Shown: positions 7,689 through 16,237 of the stretch, one piece after another | Layout: every line of letters starts with the position of its first letter | Position numbering within the stretch: the first letter of the stretch is position 1 | Assembly: GCA_049615605.1 (NCBI GenBank) | Contig: JBMZFW010000014.1 | Location: 1 to 24,966, forward strand | DNA from: JAQWUY01 sp049615605 | GTDB lineage: Bacteria; Pseudomonadota; Alphaproteobacteria; JAQWUY01 | DNA: 24,966 bases | Direction: 5' to 3' | Translations under genes and position numbers: made by a program | Notes under the pieces: generated by a model | What the model was told of the DNA's origin: nothing | Database searches by the model: none | The model's input: the letters and a program-made list of their open reading frames with translations, nothing else

Positions 7689-8124
7689 TAGATTTATTTT
7701 TTATAATCTTATAAGAACAAACAACCAATATTATTATTTTAATAATTTCCAAAGCAACAAAAACATTGTGATGATTGGTTGCCGGTTGGTTTATTCCATT
7801 TACAACATTACTTAATCTTATGTCCATAATCGGCATAAGGTAATAATATTCAATCATAAACAAGCAAAATATTGTAATTAACACCGCCATATTGTTGTTA
7901 ATTCCATTTTTGCGGTAATGACATATATTTAATATTAACAACACAGCCAAAAATCCCCATTCAACCCATTTTTGTGTATGGAATGTAACATTGCCAATTA
8001 TTAATAATTCAGGGATAGTAAAATTACTGGCTAAAAACTTTGCAGGCGTTGCAATAAATGACAGCCCAATAATTTCACCCGCCCATAAAATATATATCAT
8101 TGCCATTAATGTTAATTTATTCAT
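7678..8124 (-). CDS. Small four-helix membrane protein of unknown function
   Basis: The 148-aa protein has about four hydrophobic helices: residues 5-27 containing WAGEIIGLSFIATPAKF, 55-70, 78-96, and 120-141. It ends in a short basic tail (KIIKNKSTNC). The conserved-looking features are the W-x2-E-x2-G and ATPAKF segment in helix 1, the polar HTQKWVEW between helices 1 and 2, and NHHN before the last helix. I do not recognise the family. Its ATG overlaps the zapE stop in the eight bases ATGAATAA, so it is translated with zapE. The AT-rich, Asn/Ile-heavy composition matches neighbouring genes, so transfer is not suggested. Confidence 0.75.
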   Translation of the reverse strand: MNKLTLMAMIYILWAGEIIGLSFIATPAKFLASNFTIPELLIIGNVTFHTQKWVEWGFLAVLLILNICHYRKNGINNNMAVLITIFCLFMIEYYYLMPIMDIRLSNVVNGINQPATNHHNVFVALEIIKIIILVVCSYKIIKNKSTNC

Positions 8125-9199
8125 TTTCTTTCCTGTATTTTAATGACTGCATTTCTTTTAAGCGTGAAAGCGTTCGTTTATATTCAAATTCAACTTTTGT
8201 ACCTGTGTATAATTCTTCTGCTGAAACTTCTGCGCTCATAATCAATCTTGCCCTTTTTTCATAAAGTGCATCAACTAATAAAATAAACCTTTTTGCAGTC
8301 ACTGTATCTTCATCAGAAATCTTTTTCATTCCACCCAATACCAATGTTCGGCAATTATCCGCCAAGTGATTAAAATCTTCCACACCGTATGGGGAAATCA
8401 TTAATTCGTCATAGGTTGTACAAATAACTTTGCCACCCCTTTTGTTGTATGATAATTTATGCCCGCGAATGTCAACTTCAACCGCTTCTATTTCATTACC
8501 ATCAGCCAAATCATCGGTAAAGCGTTGCAATTTACCACGATTACCCGGTGTTAATGGATATAAAAAATATGGATAATTATCCGCACCCTTTTTGGCACGG
8601 TAATCAGTTGCACTGTCCATATCGTGGGGAATTGTTTTGTTAAAAAACTTTTCCACATACGGTTTAAATACGGATGCATCACCGCCCCTTGGCTTTAATT
8701 TATCAGGTTCAAAGTTTGATGTACAAATCATAACCCCACCACCATCAATTATATGGGTAATAACACGACCAAATAACATTGCATCACCAACATCGCCAAC
8801 AACACATTCATCAAGACAAAACAGCCAGTTTTCATTTAATATATCTTGTGCAACCTGTTTTAATGGGTCATCTGTTTTATCATCATTATATTTTTTTAAA
8901 CGATAATTTAAATCCAATAAAAAATCGTGAAAGTGCATATATATTTTTTTATCAGTTGGGGCGGTTTCATAAAAGCTTTTTAACAATAATGATTTACCAT
9001 TACCAACGGAACCATACATATATATTCCGTCTGGTTGTTTTGAACCAAACAATGATTTAAGAAAACCACCACTTGGGTCGTATCCTTTTAATTTACTATG
9101 TATTTTATTTAATTTTTTAAGGCAGAATAACTGTTTATCATCACTGATAATATCACCAGATTTTACAAGATTATTATAATATTGTTCTGGTGTTGTCAT
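8117..9199 (-). CDS. zapE: Cell division protein ZapE / AFG1-family ATPase
   Basis: The 360-aa P-loop ATPase matches the AFG1/LACE1/ZapE family. MYGSVGNGKS (residues 61-70) is the Walker A motif, and WLFCLDE (125-131) is Walker B ending in Asp130-Glu131. CTSNFEPDKLKPRG is a sensor-like strand. In Escherichia coli ZapE binds FtsZ late in division, and mitochondrial AFG1 acts in quality control of membrane proteins, so either role could apply. An oddity is the sequence after Walker B: it reads CVVGDVGDAM, where the versions I recall have aromatic residues directly after the Asp-Glu. It follows accA by about 13 nt and overlaps the next small membrane gene by 8 nt. Confidence 0.92.
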   Translation of the reverse strand: MTTPEQYYNNLVKSGDIISDDKQLFCLKKLNKIHSKLKGYDPSGGFLKSLFGSKQPDGIYMYGSVGNGKSLLLKSFYETAPTDKKIYMHFHDFLLDLNYRLKKYNDDKTDDPLKQVAQDILNENWLFCLDECVVGDVGDAMLFGRVITHIIDGGGVMICTSNFEPDKLKPRGGDASVFKPYVEKFFNKTIPHDMDSATDYRAKKGADNYPYFLYPLTPGNRGKLQRFTDDLADGNEIEAVEVDIRGHKLSYNKRGGKVICTTYDELMISPYGVEDFNHLADNCRTLVLGGMKKISDEDTVTAKRFILLVDALYEKRARLIMSAEVSAEELYTGTKVEFEYKRTLSRLKEMQSLKYRKENE

Positions 9200-9212
9200 A
9201 ATTTACCTTTAA

Positions 9213-10157
9213 TTAACGTCCTATTTTAAGGAATTTTTCCGCGCGTTGTTCAACCAACTTATCACCGGGAATAGATTCCAATTCATTAAGGGCTGCTTCA
9301 ATAGTATCGGCAACTGAATTGATTGCTGTTTTCTTATCCCTTTGTGCACCACCAAGTGGTTCAGAAATAATTCCATCAATAACACCAAATTCCATTAAGT
9401 TTTTAGATGTCATTTTTAATGCCCTTGCCGCTTGTTCTGAATAATCAGCCGAACGCCATAGGATAGTTGCGCAACCTTCTGGTGAAATAACAGAATAAAT
9501 TGAATTTTCAAGCATATATACCCTATCCGCAGCCGCGATTGCAATTGCACCACCCGAACCGCCTTCACCAATTACCACAGAAACAAATGGTACTTTGATT
9601 GATAAACATTTATCAATGCCCGATGCGATTGCTTCGGCTTGACCGCGTTCTTCCGCACCAACACCTGGGTATGCACCGGCTGTGTCAACAAGTGAAATAA
9701 CTGGAATACCAAATTTATCCGCCATATCCATAATTCGTTGTGCCTTACGGTATCCTTCTGGACGGGCTGAACCAAAATTGTGTTTCATACGGCTTTCCGT
9801 ATCGTGTCCTTTTTCTTGCCCCATAATGGCAACCGTACGACCGCGAAAACGACCAAAGCCAGCAATTAATGCTTTGTCTTCACTAAATTTTCTATCGCCT
9901 GATAGCGGTGTAAAGTCTTCAATCATTTCATTAACATAATCAACAAAATGTGGACGGTCTGGGTGACGGGCAACTTTTACAATTTGCCAATCATCAAGAT
10001 TTGAATATGTATCTGATATTAATTTTTTTGATTTTTCTTCTAGCTTTTCAAGTTCACTAGCAATATTCATATCACCATTATTTGACATGTGGCGAAGCTC
10101 TGAAATTTTGCCTTCTAGTTCAGCTATATTTTGTTCAAAATCTAAATATGTACGCAT
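9213..10157 (-). CDS. accA: Acetyl-CoA carboxylase carboxyltransferase subunit alpha
   Basis: AccA pairs with AccD to move the carboxyl group from biotin on AccB to acetyl-CoA, giving malonyl-CoA for fatty acid synthesis. The product is 314 aa from the ATG at 10155-10157, beginning MRTYLDFEQNIAELE, the standard AccA opening. A TTG four codons upstream is in frame but is part of the leader, because GAGGG lies just before the ATG. The crotonase-fold carboxyltransferase core shows GEGGSGGAIAIAAADRVYML and ISPEGCATILW. The N-terminal coiled-coil helices (residues 8-50) are present. accD is not in the window. It lies between xerD, 72 nt upstream, and zapE, about 13 nt downstream. Confidence 0.97.
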   Translation of the reverse strand: MRTYLDFEQNIAELEGKISELRHMSNNGDMNIASELEKLEEKSKKLISDTYSNLDDWQIVKVARHPDRPHFVDYVNEMIEDFTPLSGDRKFSEDKALIAGFGRFRGRTVAIMGQEKGHDTESRMKHNFGSARPEGYRKAQRIMDMADKFGIPVISLVDTAGAYPGVGAEERGQAEAIASGIDKCLSIKVPFVSVVIGEGGSGGAIAIAAADRVYMLENSIYSVISPEGCATILWRSADYSEQAARALKMTSKNLMEFGVIDGIISEPLGGAQRDKKTAINSVADTIEAALNELESIPGDKLVEQRAEKFLKIGR

Positions 10158-10229
10158 AGTATCCCTCAAATATTCAAAATAAAAAATTATTCCATTATTT
10201 TTACCATAACTAACAAAAAAATTAAACCA

Positions 10230-11165
10230 TTAAATATCAGTTATTTTTTTATCCGCTAGCGGGTGTTTTGATTCCACAAGTTGCTTCATTCGTTCCGATA
10301 AAATATGCGTGTAAATTTGCGTTGTTGATATATCTGAATGCCCAAGCATTGCCTGAACCGCCCTTAAATCAGCCCCACCATTTAACAGGTGTGTTGCAAA
10401 GGCGTGCCTTAGGCTGTGCGGGCTTATTTTAGCGGGATTAAGCCCTGAATTCTTGCACAAGTACTTAATATATTGAAATACCCTTTGGCGGGTTAAGTGC
10501 GGTGTTTTTTTACCACTTGATGGAAACAGATATTTTGAAGATTCATTACTTTCAATATATGTTTCACGAATATCAAGGTATTTAGCCAAGGCATCTTTTG
10601 CATCATCAGACAATGGAACAATGCGTTCTTTATTACCCTTGCCAACAACAAATAAATAATCAAGATTGTTAAGTTGTTGTTTATCACGGATTGCGGAAAT
10701 TGGCATTCCAACCAATTCGCTTACCCTTAAGCCCGTTGCATACATAAGTTCAATTAAACACGACAAACGAATTGAATCATAATCAGTTGTTGCGCGGGCT
10801 GATTCCAATATTTTGTTTACTTCGTCTTCGCTAATGAATGTTGGTAATTTTCGTGCAGTCTTTGGATTGGTAATATTTCTTGATGGGTCATCTTGGCGAA
10901 TATTATCAATAACTAAAAACCTGTGGTATTGCTTTACCGCGGATATATGACGGGCAATAGATGTGGTTGCAAGTCCACCTTTTTTAAGACCTTCTGCCCA
11001 TTTTTCAATTTGTTTGAATTCAACTTTATCTTCGTCTGAATTTATTTCTTTTAAATAAGATAAATATTTTTTTAAATCTGTTTCATAAGAAATGATAGTG
11101 TTTTTTGCTAGTTTTTTTTCAACCCTTAACATATCTAAAAATAGGTTTAGGTACTTACCCATCAT
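10230..11165 (-). CDS. xerD: Site-specific tyrosine recombinase XerD
   Basis: The 311-aa recombinase has an N-terminal SAM-like core-binding domain (1-100) and a C-terminal catalytic domain. All active-site residues are visible: Arg147 in ATGLRVSEL, Lys176 in VVGKGNKER, His250 and Arg253 in HSLRHAFATH, His276 in LGHSDISTTQ, and nucleophile Tyr285 in IYTH. Together with XerC it resolves chromosome dimers at dif, normally under FtsK control. I call it XerD from length, from its setting near accA and aroK as in other Alphaproteobacteria, and because a XerC-like gene lies at the right edge. The ATGA overlap with the stop of the upstream exported-protein gene shows translational coupling. A second ATG immediately follows the first. 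Confidence 0.9.
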   Translation of the reverse strand: MMGKYLNLFLDMLRVEKKLAKNTIISYETDLKKYLSYLKEINSDEDKVEFKQIEKWAEGLKKGGLATTSIARHISAVKQYHRFLVIDNIRQDDPSRNITNPKTARKLPTFISEDEVNKILESARATTDYDSIRLSCLIELMYATGLRVSELVGMPISAIRDKQQLNNLDYLFVVGKGNKERIVPLSDDAKDALAKYLDIRETYIESNESSKYLFPSSGKKTPHLTRQRVFQYIKYLCKNSGLNPAKISPHSLRHAFATHLLNGGADLRAVQAMLGHSDISTTQIYTHILSERMKQLVESKHPLADKKITDI

Positions 11166-13123
11166 AGATACATTATCCCGCGTTCAAATATAATTTCACG
11201 CACGATATTTTTATATCCCGCACGGTAAAGAACATTGATTACTTTGGCAAATTCCGCATCGTCCAATTCAACTTGGTTAATGAACTGTTTAATTACAATT
11301 AAAATGTAAACTGGATCTTTGGCATTTTTTACAAAGATTTCAAGTGCCTTACTTTTTGCAGGGCTTAAAGTCATAGTTTGTGTATATTTGCTGTGCTTTG
11401 AAGCATATAACCAAGACGCATCACTTATTTCATATTCAATAGCTTCTAGCATTGAAAAGGCTTGTCCCATTTTAAGACCTGCTATTCCTTTTGTATTTTT
11501 TGTTTGGTTTTTAACCAAATATTTCATCCATTTTTTACGGTCTTTAACATTAAGGGCTAGTGGGTCACGGTTTACAATTGAACTTGATGTTGCAGTTGTT
11601 TCTTCTTCTGCTTCTTCATCATTACCGCCACCGAATAGACCAAATAATCCACCACTGCTTTCTTCTTGTTCAACAGCACCATCTTCAAAATTAAATACGC
11701 CGTAATCTTGGCTAAATACAATTTGATTTTTACTATTATTCATTGGTTCAAGAACCGCGCGTTCAAACCATAGTGCATCTTCGTTTCTTTCCATCCATTC
11801 GTTTGCTTTTTCATAATTGCCAATGGCATAAAACATTTTTGCAACCTTAACTGCATTTACACCTGCAAATGGGGAAACATCTTCAAGCATTGGTGTGAAA
11901 ATACGAACTGACTTAACCTTATCTTTATAAGTTTTTGCATTTTTAACATTTGCAAGAACCACATTAATTCGGTTCATACCCGTTACAGACAATGCCTTTT
12001 TAAACACAAGGTATCTTTGATATGTTTCTGGGAATATTTCTTCACCTGTTTCTTTATCAACAACTGGTTCAACCTTAAAGTCATTCGCCATACTGTTGTA
12101 AACAGCATATAATTTTTCATTGCCGATTGCATCATTTTCAAACATATCTTCGGCTAATTTTAACCTTGTATAATCATCAATATTTTTATTGAACAACAAT
12201 CCACGCTTAACATATATATCATCAATTTCATTTGGCACATCAACACCAACATCAATTAAACGCATAAGGTTTAATGTCCAAACATTAAGGTCAATCTTTG
12301 TTCCAGACTTAACCTCTTGCTTAAATACATGGAATAAAATAAGTGGTCTTATACCATCTGGCAATTTAATATTTTCTTTATCAATTTCATTAAGTTTTTC
12401 GCTGATAAATTGCTTTTGAAATTCATCGCCAGTGAAACCAACTGTAAGGCAAGTAAGTTCCGTTGCCTGCCAGAAAGATTTCTTTCTTGTTTCGTCTTCT
12501 TGCGCATCCATAGTGTCACATGCAAGCCTGTTGTCAAAATCAACTAGTGCCATTTTAACAATTTGTTTACTGAATAATCTTAAGCGAACTTCGCTTGGGA
12601 TTTTTTGAATTAATGCTTTTGCTTCGTTAAACCTGCCCGATTTAATAAGTAAATTTACTTTTATTTGTGCAATGTTTCCTTCATTGCCTTCTTTATCGGG
12701 CTTTGGAACATTTGTTTTTGACAAAATCATACGGCGTAATGCCTTGTTATACGCAGGGCTTTTTGTGTTTATATCAAGATTGTTTAAAACATTTTCAATT
12801 TGACTGTATGAACGGTTTTTCCAATATTCAATATTAAGCCCACCGCTTTCAGAATCATAAACACCAACCGTATCGGCAACCGACACATCAATTGGTTTAA
12901 TTTCTGGAACTGGGGTTTCTGTGAATTCTTCGTCAGATGCGGTTTCAAGGTTTTCTGTGTCTTCGGCAACTTCCTCAACCTCTGCATCTTCAATGGTAAG
13001 GATAGTTCCATTGCCATTTTCAACCAAATCTTCTGCAGAAGACAGGCTTTCATTTGCCAATGCATAATTGGCAAACATTAAAGCAAAAATAATTATTAAA
13101 AAGTTTTTTAAAGACTGCATCAT
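11162..13123 (-). CDS. Large exported protein of unknown function, coupled to xerD
   Basis: Starting at ATG 13121-13123 gives 653 aa. An in-frame GTG at 13136-13138 lies inside the preceding microprotein gene and would spoil the signal peptide. The N-terminus (MMQSLKNFLIIIFALMFANYALA, allowing for the duplicate Met) is a typical signal peptide with probable cleavage after ALA. A very acidic low-complexity segment follows (residues about 25-75, rich in Glu, Asp, Thr). Then comes a long, mainly helical region with spaced hydrophobic positions that could be TPR-like repeats. Near residues 480-515 a Gly/Phe and Glu-rich linker (GGLFGLFGGGND) separates a last helical domain. I do not recognise the family. 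I recall unnamed large proteins in this slot between aroK and xerD in other Alphaproteobacteria. Periplasmic location is inferred. Confidence 0.85.
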   Translation of the reverse strand: MMQSLKNFLIIIFALMFANYALANESLSSAEDLVENGNGTILTIEDAEVEEVAEDTENLETASDEEFTETPVPEIKPIDVSVADTVGVYDSESGGLNIEYWKNRSYSQIENVLNNLDINTKSPAYNKALRRMILSKTNVPKPDKEGNEGNIAQIKVNLLIKSGRFNEAKALIQKIPSEVRLRLFSKQIVKMALVDFDNRLACDTMDAQEDETRKKSFWQATELTCLTVGFTGDEFQKQFISEKLNEIDKENIKLPDGIRPLILFHVFKQEVKSGTKIDLNVWTLNLMRLIDVGVDVPNEIDDIYVKRGLLFNKNIDDYTRLKLAEDMFENDAIGNEKLYAVYNSMANDFKVEPVVDKETGEEIFPETYQRYLVFKKALSVTGMNRINVVLANVKNAKTYKDKVKSVRIFTPMLEDVSPFAGVNAVKVAKMFYAIGNYEKANEWMERNEDALWFERAVLEPMNNSKNQIVFSQDYGVFNFEDGAVEQEESSGGLFGLFGGGNDEEAEEETTATSSSIVNRDPLALNVKDRKKWMKYLVKNQTKNTKGIAGLKMGQAFSMLEAIEYEISDASWLYASKHSKYTQTMTLSPAKSKALEIFVKNAKDPVYILIVIKQFINQVELDDAEFAKVINVLYRAGYKNIVREIIFERGIMYL

Positions 13124-13130
13124 TTTACAA

Positions 13131-13250
13131 TTAATCACTTATTTTAAGAACCTTTGTAACAGTTTCTTGTGTAATGGCTTCGTCTTGCATTCCAATGAAT
13201 ACCAACCCGCCTAAAATTATAAAAGTCAACAATACAATTAATTTAGTCAT
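13131..13250 (-). CDS. 39-aa single-pass membrane microprotein
   Basis: The ATG at 13248-13250 is preceded by AAGGTG at about 7 nt, a good ribosome-binding site. It opens 39 codons ending in TAA at 13131-13133. The product has a basic Met-Thr-Lys start, a hydrophobic helix (about residues 4-20, rich in Leu, Ile, Val and Gly), and a short polar tail with MQDEAITQETVTKVLKISD. It resembles a lone membrane helix or an uncleaved signal anchor with a small periplasmic tail. It ends 7 nt before the start of the large exported protein, so the two are surely co-transcribed. No family is recognised, and it is short enough to be missed by gene callers. Confidence 0.66.
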   Translation of the reverse strand: MTKLIVLLTFIILGGLVFIGMQDEAITQETVTKVLKISD

Positions 13251-13355
13251 AACATCACCTTATTTGTTTTTATTATTAAGATAAATAATAACCCTAAATA
13301 GTAAAAAATAAAAGGTTTTTGTTATTTTATGGTATAAAAAAAACTTTTTTTTAAC

Positions 13356-13361
13356 TATAAT
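13356..13361 (+). promoter_or_regulatory. -10 box of a putative leaderless aroK promoter
   Basis: A perfect TATAAT ends only 7 nt before the aroK ATG, so initiation would fall at or next to the start codon. No purine-rich ribosome-binding sequence is present between box and ATG. A clear -35 hexamer is not visible at 16-18 nt upstream, where the sequence is A/T-rich. Transcription start has not been shown. Confidence 0.42.
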
Positions 13362-13368
13362 ATATCTT

Positions 13369-13905
13369 ATGGAAAAAATTATAAACTCAATCAGCCTTAT
13401 CGGTATGCCAGGTGCAGGCAAAACATCAATTGGCAAAGAATTGGCAAAGGTTGCCAATTTACCGTTTTTTGATGCTGATATTGAAATTGAAAAATCCGCA
13501 GGTCGTTCAATACCAGATATATTCAAAGAATTTGGCGAAGACCACTTTCGTGATGGCGAAACAAAGGTTATCGCAAGATTGCTAGACGATAAAAAATGTG
13601 TTTTATCAACTGGTGGCGGGGCATATACCAATGCAAAAACCAAAAAAGTAATTGATGGGGCTTCTGTATCTGTTTTTATTGATGTTGATATTGATACACT
13701 GTGGCAAAGGGTTAAGGGGAAGAATACCCGCCCATTATTTAATGTAGAAAATCCAAAACAAGCACTAGAAGATATTTACAAACAAAGGTATTCCATATAT
13801 AAAAAAGCTGATATAGTTATAAAATATGATAATTCTTGTTCTTCTAAGAAAATTGCAAAGGTTATTTTAACAGAAATAAAACAATACGAAAAAAAGAAAA
13901 AATGA
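13369..13905 (+). CDS. aroK: Shikimate kinase
   Basis: This 178-aa kinase phosphorylates shikimate at the 3-hydroxyl with ATP in the chorismate pathway. GMPGAGKTS (residues 12-20) is the Walker A loop, and DAD (35-37) contains the shikimate-binding and Mg-binding aspartates. Arg61 in HFRDGE and STGGGAY (80-86) complete the shikimate site, and NTRPLF lies in the lid. The length is standard. The ATG fits the family N-terminus but has no ribosome-binding site and is 7 nt after a perfect -10 box, so the mRNA may be leaderless. The stop overlaps the aroB start as ATGA, placing both in one operon, as in many Proteobacteria. Confidence 0.96.
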   Translation: MEKIINSISLIGMPGAGKTSIGKELAKVANLPFFDADIEIEKSAGRSIPDIFKEFGEDHFRDGETKVIARLLDDKKCVLSTGGGAYTNAKTKKVIDGASVSVFIDVDIDTLWQRVKGKNTRPLFNVENPKQALEDIYKQRYSIYKKADIVIKYDNSCSSKKIAKVILTEIKQYEKKKK

Positions 13906-14981
13906 CAAAAATAACAGTTAACCTTGGGGAAAAATCATACCCTATTAACATTGGCGGTGGATTATTAAAAAATGTTGGTGATGAAATTAAATCAATCACC
14001 GCACTTGATTATGCCATTGTAATTACGGACGATGTGGTGGAAAAACAACACTTACAAACGCTTAACGACAGCCTGTTAAATTCTGGCATCACACCGCGTA
14101 TTCACATTGTTAAAAATGGCGAAGGTTCAAAATCATTATCTACTTTTAATCAATTATTAGAAGACATACTGGAACAAGGCATTGAACGAAATACTGTTCT
14201 TATCGCCCTTGGTGGTGGTGTAATTGGTGATTTATCTGGTTTTGTTGCTGGTTCATTGCTAAGGGGGATTCAGTTTGTTCAAATCCCAACAACATTACTT
14301 GCCCAAGTTGACAGTTCAGTTGGTGGTAAAACAGGTATCAATTCAAAAGCAGGTAAAAACCTTATCGGGTGCTTTTACCAACCTAAAATGGTAATCATTG
14401 ATACGGACACCTTATCAACACTTGATAAAAGACAGGTAAGTGCGGGATATGCCGAAGTTATCAAATACGGTCTTATCAAAGACAAAGTATTCTTTGATTA
14501 CCTGCAACAAAATGATAACTATGATATTGCAAAGGTAATTAAGACAAGTTGCGAAACAAAAGCTGATATTGTGGCACAGGACGAAAAAGAAACAGGTGTA
14601 AGGGCTTTGCTTAACCTTGGTCATACATACGCCCATTCAATTGAAAGGTTCTGTAATTACGATGGCACTGTATTACACGGTGAAGCGGTGGCAATTGGTA
14701 TGGTGCTTGCATATAAAACAGCAATTAACTTAGACACGCCAACAGCAACAGAAAATGATTTGATTGCGGTAATTGATGTTATTAAAAAAGCTGGATTGCC
14801 AACTTCGTTATCTGATATAAAGGCTGATTTTGATAAAGATCAATTATTTGAATATATGTACAAAGATAAAAAAGTTGTAAACGGTCAATTAAAATTGGTT
14901 TTACCAAACGGAATTGGTGATGCTTATACCACAATGGATGTAAGCACGGACTTAATCAAAAAAATATGGGGTGATGCGTAA
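13902..14981 (+). CDS. aroB: 3-dehydroquinate synthase
   Basis: AroB converts DAHP to 3-dehydroquinate, an NAD- and metal-dependent step of the shikimate pathway. The 359-aa protein keeps the NAD-binding run IALGGGVIGDLSGFVAG, the phosphate/substrate region IPTTLLAQVDSSVGGKTG, and NLIGCFYQPKMVIID. Metal ligands are in AGYAEVIKYG (Glu), LNLGHTYAHSIE (His) and LHGEAVAIGM (His). Length and motifs indicate an active enzyme. It overlaps aroK by four bases and the CNNM/CorC gene by one base (TAATG), so the three genes are translated in tight coupling. Confidence 0.97.
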   Translation: MTKITVNLGEKSYPINIGGGLLKNVGDEIKSITALDYAIVITDDVVEKQHLQTLNDSLLNSGITPRIHIVKNGEGSKSLSTFNQLLEDILEQGIERNTVLIALGGGVIGDLSGFVAGSLLRGIQFVQIPTTLLAQVDSSVGGKTGINSKAGKNLIGCFYQPKMVIIDTDTLSTLDKRQVSAGYAEVIKYGLIKDKVFFDYLQQNDNYDIAKVIKTSCETKADIVAQDEKETGVRALLNLGHTYAHSIERFCNYDGTVLHGEAVAIGMVLAYKTAINLDTPTATENDLIAVIDVIKKAGLPTSLSDIKADFDKDQLFEYMYKDKKVVNGQLKLVLPNGIGDAYTTMDVSTDLIKKIWGDA

Positions 14982-16237
14982 TGGATTTATCGTCTATTAT
15001 TATTAACCTTTCTATAATACTTTTACTTATATGTATGTCTGGTTTCTTATCAGGTACAGAAACAGCTATGACCGCGTCAAGTAAGGCAAGGCTAGTTCAA
15101 TTAAGTAAAAAAGGTAATAAAAGAGCATCAAAGGTATTAAGCCTGTTGGAAAATACAGAAAACCTTATCGGTGGTATTTTAATTGGTAATAATTTTGTAA
15201 ATATCTTAGCTTCATCAATTGCAACAAATATGTTTTTATCGCTTATCGGTGAAAATGGTGTATTTATTGCAACCTTTGTTATGACTGCTATGGTTGTGAT
15301 ATTTGCCGAAGTAATGCCAAAGGTATATGCAATGGCAAACGCCGATAAAATGGCAATGGGTGTTGTTTATATTATTGAAATAATAATTAAAGTTCTTAGC
15401 CCTATTAACAACTTAGTAATGATGATAGTTAAAAAAATATTAGCTAAGTTAAAAATTAATACTAAGGTTCGTGATATTACCGCACAAGAAGAAGAACTGC
15501 GTGGGGCAATTGAATTACACGACGGCGATGACCCTGATTATAAACACGAAAGGGAAATGCTTCGTTCTGTAATGGACTTGGACGATACAAGTATTGAAGA
15601 GGCAACAACACACCGTAAAAATGTTATTTATATTGATATAAGTGAAACTGCGGAAAAAATTATGGAAAAGATTATTTCTTCACCATTTGAAAACTTCCCT
15701 GTGACTGATGGTACGGAAAATATTATCGGGGTAATTAATCAAAAAGATGTATTAACACAATTATACAGATACACAAAAAAAGATAAGAAAATTAATATTA
15801 AAAAATTAATTGCTGAACCTTGGTATGTACCTGAAAGCACATCTATGCTTGACCAATTACAAGCATTCAGGGAAAAAGGTTCGCACTTTGCCTTTGTTGT
15901 TGATGAATATGGTTCATATATGGGTATCATTACCATTACGGATATATTGGAACACATTGTTGGCGATGTTCACAACGATGAAGCCCAACCAAATATTCGT
16001 AAATTAAGTGATAATTCTTATATCTTTGATGGCAATGAATTAATACGCCATATTAACCGTGAACTTGATTGGGATATTGATGATGAAGATGCAAGTACAA
16101 TTGCAGGCTTTATTATGCACAATGCCCAAACATTACCAAAAGAAGGTCAAGTTTACAGCTTTGCAGGTTATGAATTTATAATTGCGAAACGCGAACGCCA
16201 ACAAATATTAAAAGTTCGCGTTAAAAAAGTATCTTAA
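14981..16237 (+). CDS. CNNM/CorC (HlyC) family membrane protein with CBS pair
   Basis: The 418-aa protein has the standard three-part layout. A DUF21 membrane domain (residues about 5-175) contains GFLSGTETAMTASSKARL, NLIGGILIGNNFVNI and VIFAEVMPKVYA. Next comes a CBS pair (about 205-325) with VTDGTENIIGVINQKDVL and FAFVVDEYGSYMGIITITDIL. Last is a CorC_HlyC transporter-associated domain (about 340-418) with ELDWDIDDEDASTIAGFIM. The family includes magnesium/cobalt export and resistance proteins (CorC, MpfA, CNNM). The CBS pair binds adenine nucleotides in relatives, and the hemolysin name is historical. It is third in the aroK-aroB operon, an arrangement known in Alphaproteobacteria. Its last four bases overlap the convergent methyltransferase gene. 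Confidence 0.92.
   Translation: MDLSSIIINLSIILLLICMSGFLSGTETAMTASSKARLVQLSKKGNKRASKVLSLLENTENLIGGILIGNNFVNILASSIATNMFLSLIGENGVFIATFVMTAMVVIFAEVMPKVYAMANADKMAMGVVYIIEIIIKVLSPINNLVMMIVKKILAKLKINTKVRDITAQEEELRGAIELHDGDDPDYKHEREMLRSVMDLDDTSIEEATTHRKNVIYIDISETAEKIMEKIISSPFENFPVTDGTENIIGVINQKDVLTQLYRYTKKDKKINIKKLIAEPWYVPESTSMLDQLQAFREKGSHFAFVVDEYGSYMGIITITDILEHIVGDVHNDEAQPNIRKLSDNSYIFDGNELIRHINRELDWDIDDEDASTIAGFIMHNAQTLPKEGQVYSFAGYEFIIAKRERQQILKVRVKKVS

Noticed and set aside
14981..16237. Hemolysin/virulence role for the CNNM/CorC protein
   Set aside because: The hemolysin label is a legacy annotation, and the domains indicate a membrane cation-related protein.
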